8,669 bases of DNA. It comes from SZUA-217 sp036446835 (GTDB taxonomy: Bacteria; Actinomycetota; Acidimicrobiia; Spongiisociales; ZC4RG35). The number at the start of each line of letters is the position of its first letter. Position 1 is the stretch's first letter. Both the position numbers and the translations under genes were made by a program. Of the stretch, positions 1 to 6,853 are shown one piece after another. The stretch lies in the NCBI GenBank assembly GCA_036446835.1, contig JAZFTT010000084.1, positions 1-8,669 on the forward strand. The letters run 5' to 3'. The notes under the pieces were generated by a model, which worked only from the letters and a program-made list of their open reading frames with translations, searched no databases and was not told the origin of the DNA.

Positions 1-908
1 TGATCCCGGGGAACATGCAGGGCCCACTGTTTCGGCACTACGACATGGACGAGGCCGAGTTCTGGCGCGAGGTCGACGGGCTCGACGAGTTCTACCGCAG
101 CCACGGGTCTCGCCTGATCCAGAGGGACCACCTCTATCTGAACCACATCCTCACCTATGTCCGGGAGGGCCGGATGCCTGGTCTCAGCAATGCCCTTCTG
201 CGGGAACTGGGCTCCGGAATCGAGTTCTATACCGGAATGCCGGACTTCCTCGAACTGATCAGAAAGACGGTCGAAGCCGAGCCGCACTTCGCCGAGCATC
301 AAATCCGGGTCGAGCACTACATTGTTTCGACCGGGCTCCGAGAGATGATTCTCGGCTCAGCGGCGGCACCACAGATCGAGCACGTCTGGGCTTGTGAGTT
401 CACCGAGCTTGTGGCTCCACCCGGATACGCCAAGGTGCAGGATCAGCTCTTTTCCCCCGAGGGCGAGATACGCCAACTGATCTACACAATCGACAACACA
501 TCGAAGACACGGCCGCTGTTCGAGATCAACAAGGGAACCAACAAGAACCAGGCCATCGATGTCAACGCAAAGATCGCCCACGAGGACCGTCGGGTCCCTT
601 TTCAGAACATGATCTACATTGCCGACGGTCCGTCCGACGTGCCTGTTTTCTCGATTGTCGAAGCCAACGGCGGTCGAACATACGCGGTGTACCGCCCCGG
701 ATCACAGGCTGAGTTCGGCCAGGCAGCCAGGCTCCTGGAGCAAAACAGGGTCGACGCGTTCGGCGAGGCCGACTACTCCGACGGCTCTCATACGGCTATG
801 TGGCTGACACACGCAGCCGAAGCCATCGCCAACAGGATCGTTCGGGACCGTGAGGAGGCTCTCAACGATCGGATGGGCCTGCCGCCCCGTCATGTCGACG
901 AGGACTAA
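1..908 (+). CDS. HAD-superfamily hydrolase (phosphatase-like), 5' end outside window
   Basis: Haloacid-dehalogenase-fold hydrolase, most likely a cytoplasmic phosphatase; substrate unknown. The reading frame stays open to the left edge (residues I-P-G-N precede the first Met at 15), and the family signature DxDxT-L-x-P-G would lie just upstream, so the gene starts outside the window and the catalytic Asp motif is not visible. Counting from the Met at 15: residues about 10-100 form a helical cap; motif II is V-S-T-G (Ser105); conserved Lys candidates are K164 and K173; motif IV is A-D-G-P-S-D (Asp204, Asp208), the Mg2+-binding acidic pair. This full set of later motifs is typical of active HADs. 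The C-terminal 70 residues are helical and charged, with no recognised domain. The TAA stop interlocks with the TAG of the convergent acetyltransferase gene. The superfamily is confident; the specific function is not. Confidence 0.85.
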   Translation, partial: IPGNMQGPLFRHYDMDEAEFWREVDGLDEFYRSHGSRLIQRDHLYLNHILTYVREGRMPGLSNALLRELGSGIEFYTGMPDFLELIRKTVEAEPHFAEHQIRVEHYIVSTGLREMILGSAAAPQIEHVWACEFTELVAPPGYAKVQDQLFSPEGEIRQLIYTIDNTSKTRPLFEINKGTNKNQAIDVNAKIAHEDRRVPFQNMIYIADGPSDVPVFSIVEANGGRTYAVYRPGSQAEFGQAARLLEQNRVDAFGEADYSDGSHTAMWLTHAAEAIANRIVRDREEALNDRMGLPPRHVDED

Positions 909-1462
909 CCAAGCTCCCGTCGCATGAACGGACGGGTCTCGCTCCTCCGAGCGACTTCCTCGAATCCGCAGGCTTCAAACATCGAAGCGAACCCCATCCA
1001 TGACCAGAAGTCGGGCACCCGGTCTTTTCTCGGCTCCACCGGATAACCCTCCACTACCTCGGCTCCCTGATCTCTGGCGTACTCGACTGCGGCGTTGAGG
1101 AGCTCCGTGGCGGCCCCGGTCCGCCGATGCTCTTTGGGTATCACAAAGCAGGTGATCGCCCATGCCTTGCGATCATCGAGAGGCTTGGTGACACGGGAAC
1201 GGGCAAGTCTCCCATACCAATCCCTGGGTCCGACCTGGACCCATCCGACTGGCTTGCCGTCGCGATATCCGATTAGGCCGGGAGGACGGCCGTTGTGGAC
1301 GATCTCCCTCATCAGGGCCTTGTTCTGATCACCCTTGCTCTCATCGAACTCGGAGCTGGTTTGGCGGTAGTACATGCAGAAGCACCCAGCGTCTCCGCCG
1401 CGTGGTCCCATCACCTCGAGGAAGTCGTTCCAAATCTCAGGGGTGACCGGCCTGGTGTCCAT
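905..1462 (-). CDS. GNAT-family N-acetyltransferase
   Basis: Predicted acetyl-CoA-dependent N-acetyltransferase of 185 residues, cytoplasmic, acceptor unknown. The core fold is visible: beta strands around residues 62-78 (G-L-I-G-Y-R-D-G-K-P-V-G-W-V), then motif A, C-F-V-I-P-K-E-H-R-R-T-G-A-A (105-118), whose R-R-x-G-x-A segment is the pyrophosphate-binding loop for CoA, followed by helix T-E-L-L-N-A-A-V-E-Y-A. The C-terminal part W-M-G-F-A-S-M-F-E-A-C-G-F-E-E-V (155-170) is the usual GNAT motif B end. The N-terminal G-C-F-C-M-Y-Y-R (26-33), rich in Cys and aromatics, is seen in a subset of uncharacterised GNATs. The gene starts with ATG 18 bp after the stop of the PLP-enzyme gene on the same strand, with no obvious Shine-Dalgarno, so it is probably the second gene of a two-gene transcript. 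Its last 4 bp overlap the HAD gene. Confidence 0.86.
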   Translation of the reverse strand: MDTRPVTPEIWNDFLEVMGPRGGDAGCFCMYYRQTSSEFDESKGDQNKALMREIVHNGRPPGLIGYRDGKPVGWVQVGPRDWYGRLARSRVTKPLDDRKAWAITCFVIPKEHRRTGAATELLNAAVEYARDQGAEVVEGYPVEPRKDRVPDFWSWMGFASMFEACGFEEVARRSETRPFMRRELG

Positions 1463-1480
1463 AGAACGATGCTACGAGAC

Positions 1481-2710
1481 TCAGACGTGACCCAGAGCCT
1501 GTTTCAGGTCATCGATCAGGTCGTCTGAATCCTCGACACCTACTGAGAGCCGGATTAGACCCGGTGTCACCCCGAGCGGCTTCTTCGCCTCCGGCGCCAT
1601 CGTGGCATGGCTCATGGTCCACGGATGCGAAGCAAGCGACTCGGTTCCACCCAGGGACACGGCAAGACGGACGACGTGGATCGCATTGAGGAACCGAAAT
1701 GCTTCCTCCTCCCCACCCGCAACCTCAAACGAGATCATCGCTCCGGGACCGAGGCACTGACTCTCGAATATCCCTTTCCTGGGGTCATCGGCTTCGAGAA
1801 GACTGAGATGGCTGACGCTCGCCACCTTGGAATGATCGTTGAGAAACGCAGCGACTCGTATTGCATTGGCCGTCTGTCTCTCAACACGAATCTGGAGCGT
1901 TTCCAGGCTTCGGGTCAGCATCCACGCGGTATGAGGGCTCGCCGTGGTTCCCAGTCGATAACGGAAATGACGCAGTTCGTCGATGTCCTCTGCCCCGCCG
2001 CAGACGGCACCGGCTGTGATGTCACTGTGCCCTCCCAAATACTTCGTGGCCGAGTGAACGACCAGGTCGGCGTCATGATCGAGGGGCCTTTGCCACACCG
2101 GACTCAAGAAGGTGTTGTCCACTACGAGCCGAGCGCCATGAGCATGAGCCACCCGGCCAGCCATCGCGATGTCGAATATGTCATTGGTCGGGTTGGCGGG
2201 AGTCTCCAGATAGACCATGGCCAGCGAGAGATCGCCGATTAGCTCGTCGAGATCCCGCTCGTTTGCTTCCGAGCGGAACGTCCCGGTGACGACTCCCAGC
2301 TCGGTGAAGAGACTTTCGAGGATCTTGGCTGTTCCCCCGTAGACCGGAGTCGAATAGAGAATCAGGTCGCCAGGTCTCAGATGGCTCAGGAACAAGGTGT
2401 TGATCGCCGCCATCCCGCTGTTGAAGACGAGGGCGTCGTCGGCTCCCTCCCATGCGGCGAGACGGGCCTCTGCCACCCGAAGGTTGGGGTTGTCGAGCCG
2501 GCTGTAGATGTAACCGAACTCCTCATCCTCCCTCGCCTCGGCAAGGCCATACGCCACTTCGAAGAAGCGCTTGCCTTCTTCGGCCGTCTCGAAGACGAAA
2601 GTCGATGTCTCATAGATTGGTGGTTTGAGCGACCCGAGATGGTCCTCCACATCGTGACCGAGACTGAGAGAAGACGTACCAGGACTGACAGGTCGGGGAT
2701 CGTTACTCAT
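1481..2710 (-). CDS. PLP-dependent cystathionine gamma-synthase/gamma-lyase family enzyme
   Basis: Fold-type I PLP enzyme of the Cys/Met metabolism family, 409 residues, cytoplasmic, tetrameric in characterised relatives. Visible features: Y69-S-R71 (phosphate contacts supplied by the neighbouring subunit), N97-S-G-M (phosphate-binding loop), Y124 stacking on the cofactor, D198 for the pyridine nitrogen, S220-A-T-K223 with K223 as the Schiff-base lysine, S-L-G-G-T-E-S-L (352-359), and R387 in L-I-R-L-S-V-G-V-E-D for the substrate carboxylate. At the position where methionine gamma-lyases carry a special Cys (YGC), this protein has Y-G-G (124-126), as in cystathionine gamma-synthases and gamma-lyases, which argues against a dedicated methionine gamma-lyase. 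Synthase, lyase and O-acyl-homoserine sulfhydrylase activities cannot be separated by eye. It starts with ATG, diverges from the sirtuin gene, and is followed by the GNAT gene. Confidence 0.93.
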   Translation of the reverse strand: MSNDPRPVSPGTSSLSLGHDVEDHLGSLKPPIYETSTFVFETAEEGKRFFEVAYGLAEAREDEEFGYIYSRLDNPNLRVAEARLAAWEGADDALVFNSGMAAINTLFLSHLRPGDLILYSTPVYGGTAKILESLFTELGVVTGTFRSEANERDLDELIGDLSLAMVYLETPANPTNDIFDIAMAGRVAHAHGARLVVDNTFLSPVWQRPLDHDADLVVHSATKYLGGHSDITAGAVCGGAEDIDELRHFRYRLGTTASPHTAWMLTRSLETLQIRVERQTANAIRVAAFLNDHSKVASVSHLSLLEADDPRKGIFESQCLGPGAMISFEVAGGEEEAFRFLNAIHVVRLAVSLGGTESLASHPWTMSHATMAPEAKKPLGVTPGLIRLSVGVEDSDDLIDDLKQALGHV

Positions 2711-2737
2711 GCCCCTGAGACTAGAGAACAGCTAAAC

Positions 2738-2745
2738 AGGTGATC
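2738..2745 (+). promoter_or_regulatory. Strong Shine-Dalgarno that decides the sirtuin start
   Basis: The eight bases AGGTGATC immediately upstream of the ATG at 2746 are fully complementary to the usual 3' tail of 16S rRNA (…GATCACCTCC…). The in-frame GTG at 2740 lies inside this element, so ATG 2746 is the better start. The complementarity is seen in the sequence; the 16S tail is assumed to be standard for this organism. Confidence 0.7.
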
Positions 2746-3546
2746 ATGCTGAACTTTGTGAGCGATGCGGCCAGGGTGCTCAGACCCGCCGAGCAGATCC
2801 TCGTCTTCAGTGGAGCCGGTCTCAGCACCGAGTCCGGAATCCCCGACTTCCGCGGTCCGGATGGCCTGTGGACAAGGGTCGATCCCGATGACTTCAACAT
2901 CGACCGCTACCGCGAGAGCCGGGATCTTCGCGTTCGAGGGTGGCGGATGAACATCGACGGTGAGCTCTGGGGGGCGCGATCGGCGGTCAAGCCCAACCGT
3001 GGCCACCACGCAATCGCCAGGCTTCGAGAACACCAACGCCTGGCCGGAGTCGTCACACAGAACGTCGACGGCCTTCACCACAAGTCCGGCCTCGAGGACG
3101 ACTTCGTTGCTGAGCTACACGGCAACGTTCGCAATGCCCATTGCATGTCGTGCGACAGCAAGTGGGCAACCGAGACCGTGCTCGAATGGGTTGAAGCCGG
3201 AGAGGAGGACCCCAACTGTCCGGTCTGCGGCGGAATGATCAAGACGGACACTGTCATGTTTGGCGAGATGCTCCCCGAGAACGAGGTCCGCAAGGCGAAT
3301 GTGTTCTTGGCGATCGCGGACGCAATCCTGGTTGTGGGATCGACGGTGTCGGTGTGGCCGGCGGCCGACGTCGTGATGAGGGCGGCGAGTCAGATGAAAC
3401 CCATCGTGGTCATCAACAAGGGCGACACAGATATCGACCACCTGGTCGCGGTGAAGATCGAAGCCGGCATCGGAGAAGTCCTTCCCGGCCTTATCGATCA
3501 GATTCTGGGCTGGAACGCTAGGAAGCCACTCCAAAAAACTGATTGA
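2746..3546 (+). CDS. Sir2-family NAD+-dependent protein deacylase (sirtuin)
   Basis: Sirtuin of 266 residues that removes acyl groups from lysines using NAD+, giving nicotinamide and O-acyl-ADP-ribose; cytoplasmic. Numbering from ATG 2746: G-A-G-L-S (23-27) and G-I-P-D-F-R-G (31-37) bind NAD+; T-Q-N-V-D-G-L-H (104-111) is the nicotinamide pocket; H125 in E-L-H-G-N is the catalytic base; C133, C136, C158 and C161 form the zinc site; V-G-S-T-V-S-V-W-P-A-A (197-207) and V-V-I-N-K-G (221-226) finish the Rossmann fold. All key residues are intact. By manual alignment, the Tyr-x-x-Arg pair that lets CobB/SIRT5 bind succinyl-lysine falls on W66…N69, suggesting deacetylase rather than desuccinylase activity; this is an inference. 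An earlier GTG at 2740 would add two residues. The 3' end overlaps the convergent TlpA-like gene by 29 bp. No acyltransferase partner is directly linked; the GNAT gene lies two genes away on the other strand. Confidence 0.95.
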   Translation: MLNFVSDAARVLRPAEQILVFSGAGLSTESGIPDFRGPDGLWTRVDPDDFNIDRYRESRDLRVRGWRMNIDGELWGARSAVKPNRGHHAIARLREHQRLAGVVTQNVDGLHHKSGLEDDFVAELHGNVRNAHCMSCDSKWATETVLEWVEAGEEDPNCPVCGGMIKTDTVMFGEMLPENEVRKANVFLAIADAILVVGSTVSVWPAADVVMRAASQMKPIVVINKGDTDIDHLVAVKIEAGIGEVLPGLIDQILGWNARKPLQKTD

Positions 3547-4129
3547 GCTTCTGAGCGAGCTGTTGGGCCGTGAGCCTCCCCAGGGTCACGTCGACGACTG
3601 CGCCGTTCTCGTCGTAGATGACGGTGGTTGGCGAGCCCCGAGCTCCGAAGTTGGTGGCGAGCTGACGACCGTCGTGCATACCAATGTCGCGGGCAAGCGG
3701 CCAGTGGCCAATACCCATCTGCTGAGCAAATGACAGACCGCTGCCATTGTTCATTGTATTGATTCCGACAAAATTGACGTCATCTCCGAGTGCGAAGGAG
3801 AGTTGGGCAATGCCCGGCAACTCGCGACGACACACTGTGCACCAGCTTGCGAAGAAAGCTGCAACCGTGGGCTTGCCTTCGAACTGCGCCAGAGTTACCC
3901 GGCTGTCGTCGGCAAGGGCGGGGAGGTCCCATGACTCGGTATCGGTGGTTCCCGCCGCAGTGTCGCCTTCCGAGAAGGCAAGTACGAAAACACCGACCAC
4001 CATGGCAACACCGACCACCATGGCTGCCCGGACCACCAGTTTTTTGCGCTCCGCCTTTCGTTTCCGCCCTGCGGCCCGTGCCTTCTTCGATCCTGATTTC
4101 GGCTTTGAGCCCGATTTGGTTGATGCCAT
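3518..4129 (-). CDS. Membrane-anchored TlpA/ResA-like thioredoxin-fold protein
   Basis: Thiol-disulfide oxidoreductase of the TlpA/ResA/AhpC-TSA group, 203 residues, predicted to sit outside the membrane on an N-terminal anchor. Residues 1-34 are very basic (14 Lys/Arg) and stay in the cytoplasm; residues about 32-52 are one hydrophobic segment; then comes a short linker and a thioredoxin fold with W-C-T-V-C (C97, C100) as redox centre, G-S-P-T-T (cis-Pro P167) opposite it, and a V-I-Y-D-E-N-G-A-V strand-turn. In the family such proteins reduce apocytochrome or other extracytoplasmic disulfides; no cytochrome-maturation gene is visible here, so the partner is unknown. ATG 4129 is preferred; a TTG at 4135 would add two residues and neither has a clear ribosome site. 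The anchor contains an exact 18-bp tandem duplication. The gene is divergent from the acyl-CoA dehydrogenase gene (129 bp between starts, no convincing promoter boxes by eye). Confidence 0.92.
   Translation of the reverse strand: MASTKSGSKPKSGSKKARAAGRKRKAERKKLVVRAAMVVGVAMVVGVFVLAFSEGDTAAGTTDTESWDLPALADDSRVTLAQFEGKPTVAAFFASWCTVCRRELPGIAQLSFALGDDVNFVGINTMNNGSGLSFAQQMGIGHWPLARDIGMHDGRQLATNFGARGSPTTVIYDENGAVVDVTLGRLTAQQLAQKLNQFFGVAS
3989..4024. repeat. Exact 18-bp tandem duplication inside the TlpA-like gene
   Basis: The unit AACACCGACCACCATGGC occurs twice back to back (3989-4006 and 4007-4024) with no mismatch. On the minus strand it is in frame and encodes the hexapeptide pattern A-M-V-V-G-V twice within the transmembrane anchor, lengthening the hydrophobic stretch by six residues without changing the frame. 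A further degenerate partial copy (GGACCACCAG) follows. Confidence 0.9.
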
Positions 4130-4258
4130 CGGCAATGAGGTTGAACCGCCGATGGTCCTATGCCATTCCGACAGTCACCCTTTGGACAGTCTTTGATCCA
4201 TTCTCGGTTGAACGTGTGCTTGGGTTTTGGGCCGAGGCCAGGGGGTACCATCAAGGCC

Positions 4259-6043
4259 ATGTCAGGCTTCACGCCCCGCCTCAACGACATCAACTTCACA
4301 CTGAACCACGTCGCCGATCTCGAACGACTGTCCAAGCTGAGCGGCTACCAGCACGCCGACCCCGCCACCGTCTCCACCATCCTCGACGAGGCTGGCAGAT
4401 TCGTATCCGAAGTGATGGCGCCCCTGAACCGGGTCGGCGACGTGCAGGGATCGATTCTCGAAGAGGACGGAAACGTGAAGACCCCGGATGGTTTCAAGGA
4501 CGCTTACAAGAAATACATCGAGTCCGGGTGGTCGGCGTCTCACATGCCCGCCGAATGGGGTGGAGGAGGGCTCCCGCACACTGTTGGCGTTGCGATCGAC
4601 GAAATGTACAAGTCGGCGAACCTCGCTTTCGCACTCTGTCCAATGCTCACCCATGGGGCGGTTCACGCCCTGGTCACCCATGGCTCCGAGGAGCTGCAGC
4701 GTTCCTATCTGGAGAAACTCGTAAGCGGTGAGTGGACAGGGACGATGAACCTCACCGAGCCCGAAGCCGGTTCAGACGTTGGCGCTCTCCGATCCAAGGC
4801 GGTGAAGCAAGACGACGGCAACTACCGGATCTTCGGCACCAAGATCTTCGTCACCTGGGGCGACCAGGATCTGACCGACAACATCCTTCACCTCGTGCTT
4901 GCTCGCACCCCCGGTGCTCCAAAAGGAACGCGGGGCATCTCCATGTTCCTGGTGCCCAAGTTCATCCTCGACGACAGCGGTGAGCCGGGTCGACGCAACG
5001 ATTACTCGATCATCTCCATCGAGCACAAGCTCGGCATCCACGCCTCACCCACCTGCGTCATCACCGTTGGTGACGCGGGCGACGGGGCCGTCGGCTATCT
5101 GGTCGGTGAGGAGATGGCCGGCATGCGAAACATGTTCACGATGATGAACGCCGCCCGCATCGGTGTCGGGATGGAAGGTCTGGCGATCTCCGAGAGGGCC
5201 TACCAGCAGGCCCTCTCCTTCGCTCGTGAGCGTCTCCAGGGCCGGCCGATAGGCGCTGATTCCAACGAGAGCGTTGCCATCGTCGAACACCCTGACGTGC
5301 GACGCATGTTGCTCACGATGAAGGCTTACACCGAGGCAACACGCTGTCTCGTCTACATCACCGCCCAGGAGGCCGACTATTCACTTCATCCCGACTCGGA
5401 GGAGAGAAAGCAGGTTGCTGACAACCGTCTCGCGGTACTCACTCCAATAGTCAAGGCTTGGTGTACCGACATCGGAGTGGAGATGGCCTCACTGGGCATT
5501 CAAGTTCATGGGGGCATGGGTTACGTCGAGGAGACCGGAGCCGCCCAATACCTGAGGGACGCCCGCATCGCTCCCATCTACGAGGGCACCAACGGAATTC
5601 AGGCCATGGATCTCGTGCTTCGAAAACTCCCGCTGGACAACGGGGGCGTGGTAACCAGGTTCATCACAGAGATGACGCACGTTCTCGACGAGATGAAAGA
5701 CCACGAGGATCTGAGCGTGTTCAGGGACGAGTTGACCACTGCCATCCAGGGTCTCGGGGACACCTCTACCTGGCTCGGGGAGCGCCTGGCCGGCGGGGAA
5801 CTAGATGAGGCCCTGGCGGGGGCGACCCCGTACCTCAGACAATTCGGAACGGTGATCGGTGGCTGGTTGATGGCCAAGTCTGCCATCGCCGCGAAGGCGA
5901 GCCCAGCAGAGCACGACAGTGATTTTCTGGAGGACAAGGTGGGGACAGCACGCTTCTACGGGGAGCATCTTCTACCGCAGGCCAACGGACTGATTCCCAC
6001 AATCAAGGCCGGAAACAAGCTCCTGGCAGAAGCTCGGTTCTAG
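4259..6043 (+). CDS. Acyl-CoA dehydrogenase, long C-terminally extended type (DmdC-like)
   Basis: FAD-dependent acyl-CoA dehydrogenase of 594 residues, introducing an alpha,beta double bond into an acyl-CoA; cytoplasmic, handing electrons to ETF in known relatives. Order: a short N-terminal extension (residues 1-40, F-T-P-R-L-N-D-I-N-F-T-L) typical of the approximately 600-residue subfamily; N-terminal helical domain; middle beta domain with M-N-L-T-E-P-E-A-G-S-D (163-173) and F-V-T-W-G-D (197-202); C-terminal helical domain with H-G-G-M-G-Y (417-422) and catalytic Glu442 in I-Y-E-G-T-N-G-I-Q; then an extra helical domain (about 455-594). This architecture is shared with 3-methylmercaptopropionyl-CoA dehydrogenase (DmdC), but many members use other acyl-CoAs, so the substrate is open. 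The frame is open back to 4160, but those 33 codons look non-coding and the family N-terminus begins at ATG 4259 (weak AAGG just before it). It is followed 6 bp later by the SDR gene. Confidence 0.95.
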   Translation: MSGFTPRLNDINFTLNHVADLERLSKLSGYQHADPATVSTILDEAGRFVSEVMAPLNRVGDVQGSILEEDGNVKTPDGFKDAYKKYIESGWSASHMPAEWGGGGLPHTVGVAIDEMYKSANLAFALCPMLTHGAVHALVTHGSEELQRSYLEKLVSGEWTGTMNLTEPEAGSDVGALRSKAVKQDDGNYRIFGTKIFVTWGDQDLTDNILHLVLARTPGAPKGTRGISMFLVPKFILDDSGEPGRRNDYSIISIEHKLGIHASPTCVITVGDAGDGAVGYLVGEEMAGMRNMFTMMNAARIGVGMEGLAISERAYQQALSFARERLQGRPIGADSNESVAIVEHPDVRRMLLTMKAYTEATRCLVYITAQEADYSLHPDSEERKQVADNRLAVLTPIVKAWCTDIGVEMASLGIQVHGGMGYVEETGAAQYLRDARIAPIYEGTNGIQAMDLVLRKLPLDNGGVVTRFITEMTHVLDEMKDHEDLSVFRDELTTAIQGLGDTSTWLGERLAGGELDEALAGATPYLRQFGTVIGGWLMAKSAIAAKASPAEHDSDFLEDKVGTARFYGEHLLPQANGLIPTIKAGNKLLAEARF

Positions 6044-6049
6044 ATCCCC

Positions 6050-6820
6050 GTGCACCTCGAGGACAAGGTCATTGTCGTCACGGGAGCGGGCAGCGGGATT
6101 GGCGAGGCTCTGGCTCGTCGATTTGCTAAGGAGAATCCGGCGGGACTGGTTCTCGTCGATCTCAACGTGACCGCCGTTGAAGGGATCGCCGACGCCATTG
6201 GTGCCGTCGCCCGACAAGCAGATGTCTCCGATCCTGATGCCAACCGGAGGCTCGTCGAGGAAACCGAGAACCGGTTCGGGCCGATCGACCTCTTCTGTGC
6301 CAATGCCGGTATCGGCTTTGCCGGCGATGAGCAGACCGACCCCTCAGAGTGGGACCGCATGTGGCAGGTAAATCTCATGTCCCATGTCCATGCCGCCAAG
6401 CATTTGATCCCCGGATGGGTGGCACGAGGGGAGGGTTATTTTCTGTCCACTGCGTCGGCAGCCGGTCTGCTCACCAATCTCAAGGCTGCGCAGTATTCGG
6501 TGACGAAACATGCCGCGATTGCCTTCTCAGAGTGGTTGTCCATCACCTATGGCGATGCCGGGATCAAGGTGAGCTGCCTGTGTCCGATGGGGGTGAACAC
6601 ACCGTTCGTGCATTCGGCGTCAGAGTTCGAGAAGCTCCTTGGTCCCCACCTCATAGAACCCGCTGCCGTGGCTGATACCGTTGTCGATGGACTATCAGAT
6701 GAGCGCTTTCTCATCCTCCCCCATCCGGACGTTGAGCGCTTCTTCCAGAACAAGGCCAACGACTACGACCGGTGGATTGGGGGAATGCGAAAGCTGCAAC
6801 GATCTGTGTTTCCCCGGTGA
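6050..6820 (+). CDS. Short-chain dehydrogenase/reductase (classical SDR)
   Basis: Classical SDR of 256 residues, an NAD(P)-dependent alcohol/ketone oxidoreductase. Visible: T-G-A-G-S-G-I-G (11-18) nucleotide loop; D37 at the end of the second strand (V-L-V-D-L-N), which usually favours NAD(H) over NADP(H); D58-V for the adenine; C-A-N-A-G-I-G (83-89); and the catalytic tetrad N108, S136, Y149, K153 (Y-S-V-T-K). The C-terminal W-I-G-G-M-R-K-L-Q segment is also seen in SDRs linked to lipid metabolism. The start is GTG, 6 bp after the TAG of the acyl-CoA dehydrogenase gene and with no clear Shine-Dalgarno, so translation is probably coupled to the upstream gene. Its place between a dehydrogenase and a ketosynthase suggests a 3-hydroxyacyl or similar thioester substrate, but this is inferred from context only. 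Confidence 0.93.
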   Translation: MHLEDKVIVVTGAGSGIGEALARRFAKENPAGLVLVDLNVTAVEGIADAIGAVARQADVSDPDANRRLVEETENRFGPIDLFCANAGIGFAGDEQTDPSEWDRMWQVNLMSHVHAAKHLIPGWVARGEGYFLSTASAAGLLTNLKAAQYSVTKHAAIAFSEWLSITYGDAGIKVSCLCPMGVNTPFVHSASEFEKLLGPHLIEPAAVADTVVDGLSDERFLILPHPDVERFFQNKANDYDRWIGGMRKLQRSVFPR

Positions 6821-6853
6821 TTGAGCCAGAATCAGGGCATATGGACAGGACAT

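Noticed and set aside
1607..2242. Long plus-strand open frame (211 codons) opposite the PLP-enzyme gene
   Set aside because: Its translation has no recognisable motif, is rich in Arg/His/Gly as antisense frames are, and lies fully within a gene with a complete set of catalytic residues.
4160..4258. In-frame extension of the acyl-CoA dehydrogenase by 33 residues
   Set aside because: The added residues do not resemble the family N-terminus, which begins cleanly at ATG 4259, and the extension would fill most of the divergent promoter space.
4130..4258. Candidate promoter boxes (TTGGAC at 4182-4187) in the divergent TlpA/acyl-CoA dehydrogenase region
   Set aside because: No matching -10 element at a suitable distance; not supportable by eye.
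3790..4731. Long plus-strand open frame (313 codons) crossing the TlpA-like gene and the acyl-CoA dehydrogenase start
   Set aside because: It spans two well-supported genes on different strands and its Arg/Pro-rich translation looks like an out-of-frame shadow.
6821..6853. TTG start for the ketosynthase directly after the SDR stop
   Set aside because: It would add 11 residues with no family resemblance; ATG 6854 has AGGA upstream and gives the typical R-R-V-V-V-T-G start.
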